Positions 10,730 to 19,346 of a stretch of DNA of 64,000 nucleotides are shown here, one piece after another. Under the pieces are notes generated by a model, which saw only the letters and a program-made list of their open reading frames with translations, made no database searches and was not told where the DNA came from. The stretch is taken from NCBI GenBank assembly GCA_022601135.1, contig JAHZJB010000027.1, forward strand, positions 1 to 64,000. The letters are read 5' to 3'. Source of the DNA: Actinomycetes bacterium. Its GTDB lineage: Bacteria; Actinomycetota; Actinomycetes; Mycobacteriales; Mycobacteriaceae. Position numbers and translations under genes: made by a program. Positions within the stretch are counted from its first letter, which is position 1; every line of letters starts with the position of its first letter.

Positions 10730-12291
10730 GCGCTCGGCAGTCTCCGCGCGTCGAGCGCCCCGAAGAGCCCGTCCGCCCGGTTCCAGCCCTCGGCCAGGCG
10801 CTGCGCCTGTTGACGTCGGCCCGCGGCCAGCGCACCGGCAATCTCACGGGTGGCGTGTGCATGCAGGTGGGCGCGGTAGCGAGCGTATTCGGCGGCCGAA
10901 TCCTTGCTGACCATGAACGGCCAGTCGCTGGACACCGTGAGCAGCGTCTCGCGCAGGATCTGATCCGCCACGAAGTCCCTCGACCCCCGCTGGCCGGGCG
11001 ACCCCGCTGGCGCGGAGTGCGCGAGCGCCTTGTCGACCGTTTCCAGCGCCGCATCGACGACCTCGCCGTTGAGCTGAACCAGGTCGGCTACTTGGTCGCC
11101 GGCCCACACCTGCCAGTCCTTGCCCGAACCCCACGAACTCGGGGGCAACTCGACGGACCTGCCGACGTAGCCGTCGGCAACGGCGTCGGACAAGGTACCA
11201 ATGCGTACCCCGGCGGCTGGTAGCGCGCGCATCACCCGTTCGAGCCAGATAGGCCCCTCATACCACCAGTGACCGAACAGTTCGGTGTCGAACGCCGCGA
11301 TGACGTGGGCGGGCCGACCGGTGCGCGCGCTCTCGCTCGTCAGGCGCCGCCGCACGGTCTCGACGAAATCGGTCACGTGAGCATCCACAGCGGCATCGGC
11401 GCGGTCCGGGTCGTACGGCGCCTTGTCCTCCGAGGGCACGTTGCGTCCGGTCACCCGGGCGGGCTTGAGTCCGGTGGTGTGATCGTAGGTGTGGAAATCG
11501 CGGTAGGCGCTGTGACCGGGATAGCCGGATTTGGGGGACCAGACCCGGTAGCTGACCTGCAGGTCACGGCCGAACGCCACGACGTCGGAACCAGCGACCG
11601 GCCGACCCGTCGCGGTGTCGCCGTGCAGTGCCGGTCCGTCGACCATGAAGTGGCCGACGCCGGCTGCGGCGTAGTCGAGCTCCATTCCCGGGGCGTATGC
11701 GCACTCCGGAGCCCAGATTCCGGTCGGTGTGCGAGCGAGTCGCTGTTGGGCGTCGGCCAGTCCCTCGCGCAGTGCGAACTCGCGGAGCCGCGGGTTCAGC
11801 AGTGGCTGGAACGGGTGCGCCAGCGGGCCGCCCAGCAGCTCGATCACCTGTCCGTCGAGCAGCTCACGCAACACCGGGCTGCCGCCGTGACGCCACAGGG
11901 TTTCGAATTCCGTCAGCTCCCGTTCGGCTTCGGCGTATTCATGTGATCCCAGCTTGCGCAGTGCTTCTGGAGCCGACGCCGGCGGAGTCGCCGAAGATGC
12001 CCGGACGTTGGCGGCCTCCAGGGCGCGCAACTGCCAGTTGGCCAGCCAGTGGTGCATACCTTGCAGGCAATACGGATCGTCGAGCTGCGCGGCCACCACC
12101 GGTGTGACGCCCAGGGTGACCAGATGCCGACGGTCCTCGGCGGCAAGGGTGCGCAGTACCCGCACCAGCGGTAGATAGGCCGCCGACCACGACTGGTAGA
12201 GCCACTCCTCGCCGACCGGCCAGCGTCCGTGATGGGCCAGCCACGGCAGATGAGTGTGCAGGACCAGGGTGAAGAGTCCTGGAACCTTCAC
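10726..12291 (-). CDS. GH57 glycoside hydrolase / branching enzyme, MGLP biosynthesis (Rv3031-like)
   Basis: The protein is 521 aa. GH57 signatures are visible: FTLVLHTHLPWL near the N-terminus, GIWAPECAY with the candidate nucleophile glutamate, and AAFDTELFGHWWYEGP with the candidate acid/base aspartate. The C-terminal helical part (SSDWPFMVSKDSAAEYA) is that of GH57 alpha-1,4-glucan branching enzymes. It would introduce branches into the MGLP backbone. The GTG at 12291 overlaps the stop of the methyltransferase gene by 4 nt and gives a length close to the M. tuberculosis protein; an upstream extension would lie inside that gene. Confidence 0.9.
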   Translation of the reverse strand: MKVPGLFTLVLHTHLPWLAHHGRWPVGEEWLYQSWSAAYLPLVRVLRTLAAEDRRHLVTLGVTPVVAAQLDDPYCLQGMHHWLANWQLRALEAANVRASSATPPASAPEALRKLGSHEYAEAERELTEFETLWRHGGSPVLRELLDGQVIELLGGPLAHPFQPLLNPRLREFALREGLADAQQRLARTPTGIWAPECAYAPGMELDYAAAGVGHFMVDGPALHGDTATGRPVAGSDVVAFGRDLQVSYRVWSPKSGYPGHSAYRDFHTYDHTTGLKPARVTGRNVPSEDKAPYDPDRADAAVDAHVTDFVETVRRRLTSESARTGRPAHVIAAFDTELFGHWWYEGPIWLERVMRALPAAGVRIGTLSDAVADGYVGRSVELPPSSWGSGKDWQVWAGDQVADLVQLNGEVVDAALETVDKALAHSAPAGSPGQRGSRDFVADQILRETLLTVSSDWPFMVSKDSAAEYARYRAHLHAHATREIAGALAAGRRQQAQRLAEGWNRADGLFGALDARRLPSA

Positions 12292-13094
12292 GGGCGTACC
12301 GCGATCGCGACGAGATCCAGGCTGTCGTCGATGGGTCGGTCCTCGCGGGTCCCGCTTTCCACCAGCTCGAAGTCCTCGGTGCGCACCGACGCGACGTCGG
12401 CGAGTAGATCGTCCGGCCACGGCGCGTCGGCCAGGGCCCGCGCGATTTGGGCGTCGATGATGGATCCCCCGTGCCGAGCGTCCATCTCGGCAAGGCGGGT
12501 GCCATGGAAAACTCCATGGACGCCGGCGATGTCGAAACCGGCCGACCTCAGGAGGTCGGTGAGTTCACCGGCGCTCAGCTCCCGGGTGTGAAAAGGGTTG
12601 ACAGGCGTATCGCGGCCGGGGGAAAAAGTGATGCGGTTGGGCGTCGATATGAGCAGGACGCCGCCGGGCCGCAGCACCCGCAGGCACTCGGCGACAAACT
12701 GTTCCTGGTCCCAGAGATGTTCAATAACCTGGAAGTTGACCACCACATCGATGGATGCGCTCGGCAACGGCAGCTGGGCCAGGTTTCCCCGGCGCATGTC
12801 GACGCGGGGATACCGCGCGCGGACGTGGGCAACCGCCGATTCGTCGTAGTCGAGCCCGATCACGTGGCGCGCGACATCGGCGATCAGGTCGGCGCCGTAC
12901 CCCTCGCCGGAGCCCGCCTCGAGCACCTCGCGGCCGACGCAGTGGTCGGAAAGTTGTCGATAGACGACTTCGTGGCGGCGAAACCAGTAGTTCTCTTCGG
13001 TCAGACCGGGAACGGTCCGCTCGCCGGTCAGCGCCATGGGGGCGGTGGCCGGCGGCTTGTCAGGCGTCCCCGCCCCGGTAACAGATGCGGTCAT
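12288..13094 (-). CDS. SAM-dependent methyltransferase, MGLP 1-O-methyltransferase (MeT1 / Rv3030-like)
   Basis: The protein is 268 aa. SAM-binding motifs are VLEAGSGEGYGADLIA (motif I), IGLDYDESAV and MRRGNLAQLPLPSASIDVVV, with VLRPGGVLLISTPN after motif III. The syntenic protein, MeT1, caps the reducing-end sugar of MGLP precursors by 1-O-methylation. It is the first gene of the minus-strand MGLP operon. The ATG at 13094 is supported by a -10 hexamer 8 nt upstream and fits the family length; the open frame extends upstream without a plausible start. Confidence 0.9.
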   Translation of the reverse strand: MTASVTGAGTPDKPPATAPMALTGERTVPGLTEENYWFRRHEVVYRQLSDHCVGREVLEAGSGEGYGADLIADVARHVIGLDYDESAVAHVRARYPRVDMRRGNLAQLPLPSASIDVVVNFQVIEHLWDQEQFVAECLRVLRPGGVLLISTPNRITFSPGRDTPVNPFHTRELSAGELTDLLRSAGFDIAGVHGVFHGTRLAEMDARHGGSIIDAQIARALADAPWPDDLLADVASVRTEDFELVESGTREDRPIDDSLDLVAIAVRP

Positions 13095-13102
13095 TGCAAG
13101 GC

Positions 13103-13108
13103 AGGCTA
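13103..13108 (-). promoter_or_regulatory. -10 hexamer for the leaderless MGLP operon
   Basis: Read on the minus strand this is TAGCCT, 8 nt before the ATG at 13094. It would drive the methyltransferase-GH57-GT4 operon as a leaderless transcript. Confidence 0.5.
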
Positions 13109-13213
13109 ACCCGGAACCGCCCGGAGGCGAACTGATCGCCGAAGCCGGCCTGCTCGCGGGGCCGGCGGAGCGCGATCTCCGACCAGCTATTGTGATGCTG
13201 CGAACCACCACAA

Positions 13214-13229
13214 GTTACTTGCAGGTAAC
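13214..13229. promoter_or_regulatory. Candidate operator palindrome between the MGLP and etf operons
   Basis: GTTAC and GTAAC form a perfect 5-bp inverted repeat separated by 6 nt (13214-13218 and 13225-13229), 73 nt before etfB in the divergent intergenic region. The size suits a TetR-type dimer site. No regulator gene is adjacent, so the binding protein is unknown. Confidence 0.35.
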
Positions 13230-13301
13230 ATGGTGGGGATTGCTTGAGGCGTGATGTTGCAGGCCGGTCACCGGCCCCGTCGAGGAGGACGAACCAGAGT
13301 C

Positions 13302-14093
13302 ATGACGAACATCGTGGTCCTGATCAAACAGGTCCCAGACACATGGTCGGAGCGCAAGCTGACCGAGGGTGATTGGACCCTCGACCGGGAGGCTGCCGAC
13401 GCCGTACTTGACGAGATCAACGAGCGTGCTGTCGAGGAGGCGCTGCTGATCAAGGAGCGCGAAGGCGGTGACAGCACGGTCACGGTCCTGACCGCCGGCC
13501 CCGCCCGCGCCACCGAGGCGATCCGCAAGGCGTTGTCGATGGGGGCGGACAAGGCTGTCCACCTGCTCGACGATGGCATGCACGGATCCGACGTCGTCCA
13601 GACCGGTTGGGCTTTGGCACGTGCGCTGGGCACGGTCGAGGGCACCGAACTGGTCATCGCCGGTAATGAGGCCACCGATGGTGTCGGCGGCGCGGTGCCG
13701 GCGATCGTGGCCGAGTACCTGGGCCTACCCCAGCTGACTCACCTGCGCAAGGTGACCATCGAGGGCGGCAAGGTCTCCGGTGAGCGGGAGACCGACGAAG
13801 GTGTGTTCATGGTCGAGGCGTCGCTGCCCGCGGTGATCAGCGTCAGCGAGAAGATCAACGAGCCTCGCTTCCCCTCCTTCAAAGGCATCATGGCCGCCAA
13901 GAAGAAGGAGGTGACGACGCTGACACTGGCCGAGATCGGTGTCGAGGCCGACGAGGTCGGCATGGACAACGCCGGATCCAAGGTGCTGTCGTCGACCCCC
14001 AAGCCGCCCAAAACCGCAGGCGAGAAAGTCACCGACGAGGGCGAGGGTGGCACCGCCATCGCCGAGTATCTGGTCGGTCAGAAGATCATTTAG
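13302..14093 (+). CDS. etfB: Electron transfer flavoprotein beta subunit
   Basis: The protein is 263 aa of the EtfB/FixA family. Visible motifs include VVLIKQVPDTWSERKL at the N-terminus, MGADKAVHL (about 87-95) and AGNEATDGVGGAVPA in the AMP-binding part. The C-terminal region contains EPRFPSFKGIMAAKKK, matching the ETF-beta signature. With EtfA it accepts electrons from acyl-CoA dehydrogenases and passes them to the membrane ETF:quinone reductase system during fatty-acid oxidation. A GAGGAGG-type element lies about 14 nt before the ATG. etfA follows after 56 nt. Confidence 0.96.
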   Translation: MTNIVVLIKQVPDTWSERKLTEGDWTLDREAADAVLDEINERAVEEALLIKEREGGDSTVTVLTAGPARATEAIRKALSMGADKAVHLLDDGMHGSDVVQTGWALARALGTVEGTELVIAGNEATDGVGGAVPAIVAEYLGLPQLTHLRKVTIEGGKVSGERETDEGVFMVEASLPAVISVSEKINEPRFPSFKGIMAAKKKEVTTLTLAEIGVEADEVGMDNAGSKVLSSTPKPPKTAGEKVTDEGEGGTAIAEYLVGQKII

Positions 14094-14149
14094 CAGAAGT
14101 CACTCGAGAGCCCCCACCCACCCATAGAGAGTCAGAGGCGACAGAACGC

Positions 14150-15106
14150 ATGGCTGAAGTACTCGTGCTCGTGGAGCACGCCGACGGTGCGCTGAAGAAG
14201 ATCAGCGCGGAACTGATCACCGCCGCCCGTTCGCTGGGCGAACCCGCCGCTGTGGTGGTGGGCCGGCCCGGCGCGGCCGAGCCGCTTGTCGAGGGCCTGA
14301 AGGCGGCCGGTGCCGCCAAGATCTACGTTGCCGAGTCCGACGACGCGGAGAACTACCTGATCACCCCGCAGGTAGACGTGCTGGCCTCGCTGGCCGAGTC
14401 CGCCGCGCCGGCCGCAGTGCTGCTCGCGGCCAGCGCCGATGGCAAGGAGATCGCCGGTCGACTGGCAGCCCGCATGGGCTCTGGCCTCCTGGTAGACGTC
14501 GTCGAGGTCAAAGCCGGCCCGGTGGGTGTTCACTCCATCTTCGGCGGCGCCTTCACCGTGGAGGCCGAGGCCGTCGGTGACACCCCGGTGATCACGCTGC
14601 GGCCCGGCGCGGTCGAGGCCGTGCCCGCCGACGGTGCCGGCGAGGTGGTCAGCATCGAGGTTCCTGCAGCGGCCGAGAATGCGACGAAGATCACCTCCCG
14701 TGAGCCGGCTGTCGCCGGTGACCGCCCCGACCTGGCCGAGGCAACCGTCGTGGTGTCCGGCGGCCGCGGTGTCGGCAGCGCGGAGAACTTCGGCGTTGTC
14801 GAAGAGCTGGCGGATTCGCTCGGAGCTGCCGTCGGTGCGTCGCGTGCCGCGGTGGACTCGGGGTACTACCCCGGTCAGTTCCAGGTGGGCCAGACCGGCA
14901 AGACCGTGTCGCCGCAGCTCTACATCGCGCTGGGCATCTCCGGGGCCATTCAGCACCGGGCCGGCATGCAGACCTCGAAGACGATCATCGCGGTCAACAA
15001 GGACGAAGAGGCACCCATCTTCGAGATCACCGACCTCGGCATCGTGGGTGACCTCTTCAAGGTGACCCCTCAGCTGACCGAGGCGATCAAGGCCCGCAAG
15101 GGCTAG
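14150..15106 (+). CDS. etfA: Electron transfer flavoprotein alpha subunit
   Basis: The protein is 318 aa. The C-terminal FAD domain has the family signature: LYIALGISGAIQHRAGM (about 263-279), then AVNKDEEAPIFEITDLGIVG and the terminal DLFKVTPQL. The N-terminal domain has EVLVLVEHADG. It forms a heterodimer with EtfB and binds the FAD. The pair is followed directly by a strong hairpin terminator, so etfBA is a self-contained operon. Same order as fixA-fixB (Rv3029c-Rv3028c). Confidence 0.97.
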   Translation: MAEVLVLVEHADGALKKISAELITAARSLGEPAAVVVGRPGAAEPLVEGLKAAGAAKIYVAESDDAENYLITPQVDVLASLAESAAPAAVLLAASADGKEIAGRLAARMGSGLLVDVVEVKAGPVGVHSIFGGAFTVEAEAVGDTPVITLRPGAVEAVPADGAGEVVSIEVPAAAENATKITSREPAVAGDRPDLAEATVVVSGGRGVGSAENFGVVEELADSLGAAVGASRAAVDSGYYPGQFQVGQTGKTVSPQLYIALGISGAIQHRAGMQTSKTIIAVNKDEEAPIFEITDLGIVGDLFKVTPQLTEAIKARKG

Positions 15107-15119
15107 ATTTTCTGCGCGA

Positions 15120-15171
15120 GCAGACGCAAAGGCCCCCATTTCGGTAGGAAATGGGGGCCTTTTGCGTCTGC
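15120..15171 (+). terminator. Strong hairpin terminator after etfA
   Basis: A 23-nt arm (15120-15142) pairs with a 24-nt arm (15148-15171) around a 5-nt loop, with a single bulged A. The inner GC-rich part (GGCCCCCATTTC with GAAATGGGGGCC) is followed by TTTT, like an intrinsic terminator. It starts 14 nt after the etfA stop. The outer stem extends past the T-run, so it may also act on transcripts from the other side. Confidence 0.85.
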
Positions 15172-15267
15172 GCGCGACTGGCGGGTACCCGAACCGTCAC
15201 CTAGAGCTCACGAACACGTCACGCGCCGATTGCCGGCGCGCCTACCTGCTCGGCAACCGTGCGGGTT

Positions 15268-16146
15268 ATGAGCACTCGTTCTGTACTCATCCCGTCCGAC
15301 AATTGCGATTCGGGGGCCCATAAGGGTTCCGTGCCAAAGTCTCCTCGGTACTCCCTGCTGCTGTGCGCCGACACCGATTCGATAGAGGTCGCACAGCGGC
15401 TGCGTTATGACGTGTTCGCCGCCGAGCCCGGATTCACGCTTCCGACCACCACGGCGCCGAACGGCGACCGCTCGTTCGGTCTTGACGCTGACCACTTCGA
15501 CCAATTCTGCGACCACCTGCTCGTGCGCGACGACGACAGCGGCGAACTTGTCGGCTGTTATCGGATGTTGCCCCCACCCGGCGCGATCGCGGCCGGGGGT
15601 CTCTACACCGCCACAGAGTTCGACCTGACCGCACTCGATCCGATCCGGCCCTCGCTGGTCGAGATGGGCCGTGCAGTGGTGCGGGCGGGTCATCGCAACG
15701 GCGCCGTCGTGCTGCTGATGTGGCGAGGAATCCTTGCCTACCTGGACCGCAGTGGCTATGACTACGTCGCCGGATGCGTCTCGGTCCCGGTCGTCGATCC
15801 ATCAGGGCACAATGCTGCGGGCAGCCAGGTGCGGGGTGTTCGAGACTTCGTCATGAGGCGCCACGCAGCCCCCTCCGAATACACGGTTCGCCCCTTTCAC
15901 CCCGTGGTCCTCGACGGCCGCGGCCTGGACGACATCGACCCACCCGAGCGCCTGTCGATGCCGCCGCTGATGCGTGGCTACCTGCGGATCGGGGCGCAAG
16001 TGTGCGGGGAGCCGGCGTACGACCCGGTTTTCGGGGTGGGTGACTTCCCGGCGCTGCTGGACAAGCGGCAGGCCGATATCCGCTATCTGCGCCGGCTCCG
16101 GTCTGTCGGCAGCGCGGCCGTGATCGCCGACAGGCCGGCATCGTGA
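15268..16146 (+). CDS. GNAT-fold N-acyltransferase, OlsB-like (Rv3027c-like)
   Basis: The protein is 292 aa from the ATG at 15268; a GTG three codons earlier is also possible. The region about 35-200 matches the hemolysin/OlsB-type GNAT domain: QRLRYDVFAAEPGF, DHFDQFCDHLLVRD, LVGCYRMLPP, SLVEMGRAVV and ILAYLDRSGYDYVAGCVSV. OlsB enzymes transfer a 3-hydroxyacyl chain to ornithine. The C-terminus has a PPLMRGYLRIGAQVCGEPAYDP motif of the same group. The next gene is a PlsC/OlsA-type acyltransferase overlapping by 4 nt, the same pairing that makes ornithine lipid in other bacteria. The amino-acid substrate here is not known. Confidence 0.82.
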   Translation: MSTRSVLIPSDNCDSGAHKGSVPKSPRYSLLLCADTDSIEVAQRLRYDVFAAEPGFTLPTTTAPNGDRSFGLDADHFDQFCDHLLVRDDDSGELVGCYRMLPPPGAIAAGGLYTATEFDLTALDPIRPSLVEMGRAVVRAGHRNGAVVLLMWRGILAYLDRSGYDYVAGCVSVPVVDPSGHNAAGSQVRGVRDFVMRRHAAPSEYTVRPFHPVVLDGRGLDDIDPPERLSMPPLMRGYLRIGAQVCGEPAYDPVFGVGDFPALLDKRQADIRYLRRLRSVGSAAVIADRPAS

Positions 16147-17003
16147 CGCTCACCGCCGAACATGCCTGGTTGCCGCGAGCGATCTGTGACGTGGGGTGCG
16201 TTCGTTTCGGCGCCGACGGCCGGGGCCGGCGGGGGGCAGTCGCGCTGCGGACCGCGCTGCGTATGGCAGCGGCCTCCGCGCTGTTCTCGGTAACCTGGCT
16301 TCTGGTAATCCCGATGCCGGGCAGATCGCACCTTCAGCGGGCCTATTGCCGATTGATGCTACGCAGCCTCGGGGTACGAATGTCGTTGTCGGGCGGTCCG
16401 ATACGCAATCTGCGGGGAGTGCTCGTGGTCAGCGGACATGTGTCGTGGCTGGACATTCTGGCCATCGGGACCGTGCTACCGGGGTCGTTCGTTGCTCGCG
16501 CGGACCTCACCCACTGGCCGGTGCTTGGTCCGGTTGTCCGGATGATGGGGGTCATCCCCATCGACCGCGCCCGGCTGAGCAGGCTGCCGTCGGTGGTGGC
16601 TTCCGTTGCCGATCGATTGCGGGCCGGGCACACCGTAGTCGCGTTCCCCGAGGGCACCACCTGGTGCGGCCTGGGGTTCGGGCGGTTTCGGCCGGCGATG
16701 TTTCAGGCGGCGATCGACGCCGAGCGGCCAGTGCAGCCGCTCCGGCTGAGCTATCGGCACGGCGACGGTCGGCCGTCCACGGTCCCGGCGTTCGTGGGCG
16801 ACGACACGCTGCTGATGTCGATCAGGCGCGTCGTCACCGCCCGCCGCACTGTCTGTCACATCGGTATCGAGTCATTGCAGCTGCCCGGCGAGAACCGGCG
16901 TGAGCTGGCCGCCCGCTGCGAAGCCGCGGTGCGTGGCGACGCTTCGCGGTCGGCCCTGGTCGGGGCCGCCGCCTGCGGTGCGGGCCACGCGCTGGCGGCG
17001 TGA
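16143..17003 (+). CDS. PlsC-type 1-acylglycerol-3-phosphate / lyso-lipid acyltransferase (Rv3026c-like)
   Basis: The protein is 286 aa. The acyltransferase motifs are HVSWLD (HX4D, about residue 99), the GVIPIDR block and FPEGTTW (about 167). A hydrophobic segment near 38-56 (AAASALFSVTWLLVIPM) anchors it to the membrane. It adds the second acyl chain to a lyso-lipid: lysophosphatidic acid in PlsC, lyso-ornithine lipid in OlsA. The GTG start overlaps the stop of the GNAT gene, so the two are made together and probably act in sequence. Confidence 0.87.
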   Translation: MTLTAEHAWLPRAICDVGCVRFGADGRGRRGAVALRTALRMAAASALFSVTWLLVIPMPGRSHLQRAYCRLMLRSLGVRMSLSGGPIRNLRGVLVVSGHVSWLDILAIGTVLPGSFVARADLTHWPVLGPVVRMMGVIPIDRARLSRLPSVVASVADRLRAGHTVVAFPEGTTWCGLGFGRFRPAMFQAAIDAERPVQPLRLSYRHGDGRPSTVPAFVGDDTLLMSIRRVVTARRTVCHIGIESLQLPGENRRELAARCEAAVRGDASRSALVGAAACGAGHALAA

Positions 17004-17071
17004 CCGAGGGGCCGGGGACGGCGTGACGGCTATTCGCGACGGCCTTTCCCGACGGCTATTGTGGAGCGGTT

Positions 17072-18271
17072 ATGTCTGCGCACGCGCCGGTCTATCTCGA
17101 CCACGCCGCCACCACCCCGATGCGTCCCGAGGCGATCGAGGCGATGACCGCTGAGCTGGCGCGGGTCGGCAACGCGTCCTCGCTGCACGGGTCGGGTCGG
17201 GTCGCCCGTCGCCGGTTGGAGGAATCGCGCGAGACGCTGGCCACACTGCTGGGTGCGCGCCCGTCGGAGGTGATCTTCACCGCCGGCGGCACCGAGAGCG
17301 ACAACCTTGCCGTCAAGGGCATCTTCTGGGCGCGCCGCGGAGCCGAGCCTCGGCGCCGCCGGATCGTCGCTACCGCGGTGGAGCATCACGCGGTCCTCGA
17401 TGCCGTGCAGTGGCTGGTCGAGCACGACGCCGCGGAGGTGACGTGGGTTCCGGTCGACGCGGTCGGCTCGGTCGATCCCACCGCTCTGCGCGCCGCCATC
17501 GGCGATCCCTCCGATGTCGCCCTGATTTCCGTGATGTGGGCCAATAACGAAGTCGGCACCGTCATGCCAATCGGTGAATTAGCCTCCGTTGCAGCTGAGT
17601 TCGATATTCCCCTGCACAGCGACGCGATCCAGGCGGTGGGCCAGATACCGGTGGATTTCGCCGTCAGCGGGCTATCGGCGATGAGCGTGACCGCCCACAA
17701 GTTCGGCGGCCCCACCGGAGTCGGCGCACTGTTCCTGCGCCGGGATACGGCATGCGTGCCACAGCTGCACGGCGGCGGCCAGGAGCGCGACGTGCGTTCC
17801 GGCACGCACGATGTGGCCGGCGTCGTGGGAATGGCCGCAGCGGCACGCGGCGCGGTCGAGACCATGGCCACAACCAGTTCCCGGCTGCGGGAATTGCGCG
17901 ACCGGCTCGTTGACGGAGTAATGGCAGAAGTCGGCGACGCCTACCTCAACGGTGCACCGGGCGGTGCGGATCGCCTGCCCGGCAATGCGCATTTCACCTT
18001 CCGCGGTTGCGAGGGCGATTCCCTGCTGATGTTGTTGGACGCCAAGGGAATCGAGTGTTCCACGGGTTCGGCATGTACGGCCGGCGTTGCGCAACCGTCG
18101 CATGTGTTGACGGCGATGGGCGCTGACCCGGCCAGTGCCCGTGGGTCCCTGCGCCTGTCCCTGGGCCACACCAGTACCGGCTCCGACGTCGACGCCCTTC
18201 TCGAGGTACTGCCGGGCGTCGTCGAGCGGGCGCGGCAAGCGGCCCTGGCTGGTGCGCCGGGGGTGAGTTGA
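17072..18271 (+). CDS. iscS: Cysteine desulfurase, IscS/NifS-like (Rv3025c-like)
   Basis: The protein is 399 aa, a class V aminotransferase-fold PLP enzyme that releases sulfur from cysteine. It starts with [18 protein letters not shown]. The PLP lysine is in [12 protein letters not shown] (about residue 210), preceded by HSDAIQAVG. The catalytic cysteine lies in [12 protein letters not shown] (about 330-341), the IscS-type loop. mnmA follows after 1 nt, so the sulfur probably feeds tRNA 2-thiouridine as well as Fe-S clusters. A TATTGT hexamer lies 9 nt before the ATG and may be the promoter -10. Confidence 0.94.
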   Translation: MSAHAPVYLDHAATTPMRPEAIEAMTAELARVGNASSLHGSGRVARRRLEESRETLATLLGARPSEVIFTAGGTESDNLAVKGIFWARRGAEPRRRRIVATAVEHHAVLDAVQWLVEHDAAEVTWVPVDAVGSVDPTALRAAIGDPSDVALISVMWANNEVGTVMPIGELASVAAEFDIPLHSDAIQAVGQIPVDFAVSGLSAMSVTAHKFGGPTGVGALFLRRDTACVPQLHGGGQERDVRSGTHDVAGVVGMAAAARGAVETMATTSSRLRELRDRLVDGVMAEVGDAYLNGAPGGADRLPGNAHFTFRGCEGDSLLMLLDAKGIECSTGSACTAGVAQPSHVLTAMGADPASARGSLRLSLGHTSTGSDVDALLEVLPGVVERARQAALAGAPGVS

Positions 18272-18272
18272 C

Positions 18273-19346
18273 ATGCGGGTTCTGGTCGCGATGAGCGGAG
18301 GCGTGGATTCGGCGGTGGCCACGGCGAGGGTGGTCGACGCCGGACACGACGTTGTGGGTGTGCATCTGGCGCTGTCCTCCGCGCCGGGGACGCTGCGCAC
18401 CGGTTCGCGCGGATGCTGTTCGAAGGAGGACGCCGGCGATGCGCACCGCGTCGCCGATGTGCTGGATATCCCGTTCTACGTCTGGGACTTCGCCGACCGC
18501 TTCCAAGAGGACGTGATCGACGACTTCGTGGATTCCTACGCGCGCGGGGAAACACCCAACCCGTGCGTGCGCTGCAACGAACGGATCAAGTTCTCCGCGT
18601 TGGCCTCCCGGGCGTTGGCATTGGGCTTCGACGCGCTGGCGACCGGCCATTACGCCCGGCTGTCCGCCGGCCGGCTACGCAGGGCGGTCGATCGTGACAA
18701 GGACCAGTCCTATGTGCTGGCGGTGCTGACTGCCGAGCAGTTGCGGCACGCGGTGTTCCCGATCGGCGACACCCCGAAAACCGAGATCCGCGCGGAAGCC
18801 GCTCGCCGCGGCTTGTCGGTGGCGCAGAAGGCGGACAGCTACGACATCTGTTTCATCCCCTCTGGAGACACCCGGGCATTCCTGGGCGCGCGCATCGGGG
18901 TGCGGCCCGGAGTCGTGGTCGACCCCGCCGGGTCCGTGTTGGCCCAACACGACGGGGTGCACGGTTTCACCATCGGCCAGCGAAAGGGCCTCGGTATCGC
19001 CGGTCCGGGACCCGACGGCAGGCCCAGGTACGTGACGGGCATCGACGCCGACACCGGCACCGTACACGTCGGTGACCTCGCCGACCTCGAGGTCAGGACC
19101 CTGGTCGGCGACGCACCTGTGTTCACCTCCGGTGTCGCGCCCCAGGGACCGGTGGAATGCGTCGTCCAGGTGCGAGCCCACGGGGGAGTCGTCGATGCGG
19201 TCGCCGAGCTGCGGGGCGAAACATTGGCCGTCGAGTTGCGTAGTCCGTTGCGCGGCGTCGCCCCGGGCCAGACCCTGGTGCTGTACCGCGTCGACCCCGA
19301 GGGCGACGAGGTACTGGGCAGCGCGACGATTCGCGCGGCGCGTTAG
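18273..19346 (+). CDS. mnmA: tRNA-specific 2-thiouridylase
   Basis: The protein is 357 aa. The PP-loop [10 protein letters not shown] (about 6-15) binds ATP. The catalytic cysteines are in [10 protein letters not shown] (about 92-101) and DICFIPSGD (about 191-199). The C-terminal barrel contains [12 protein letters not shown]. It thiolates U34 of tRNA-Lys, -Glu and -Gln; tRNA-Gln and tRNA-Glu genes are also in this window but carry C34. It sits 1 nt after the cysteine desulfurase that would supply sulfur. Confidence 0.97.
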   Translation: MRVLVAMSGGVDSAVATARVVDAGHDVVGVHLALSSAPGTLRTGSRGCCSKEDAGDAHRVADVLDIPFYVWDFADRFQEDVIDDFVDSYARGETPNPCVRCNERIKFSALASRALALGFDALATGHYARLSAGRLRRAVDRDKDQSYVLAVLTAEQLRHAVFPIGDTPKTEIRAEAARRGLSVAQKADSYDICFIPSGDTRAFLGARIGVRPGVVVDPAGSVLAQHDGVHGFTIGQRKGLGIAGPGPDGRPRYVTGIDADTGTVHVGDLADLEVRTLVGDAPVFTSGVAPQGPVECVVQVRAHGGVVDAVAELRGETLAVELRSPLRGVAPGQTLVLYRVDPEGDEVLGSATIRAAR

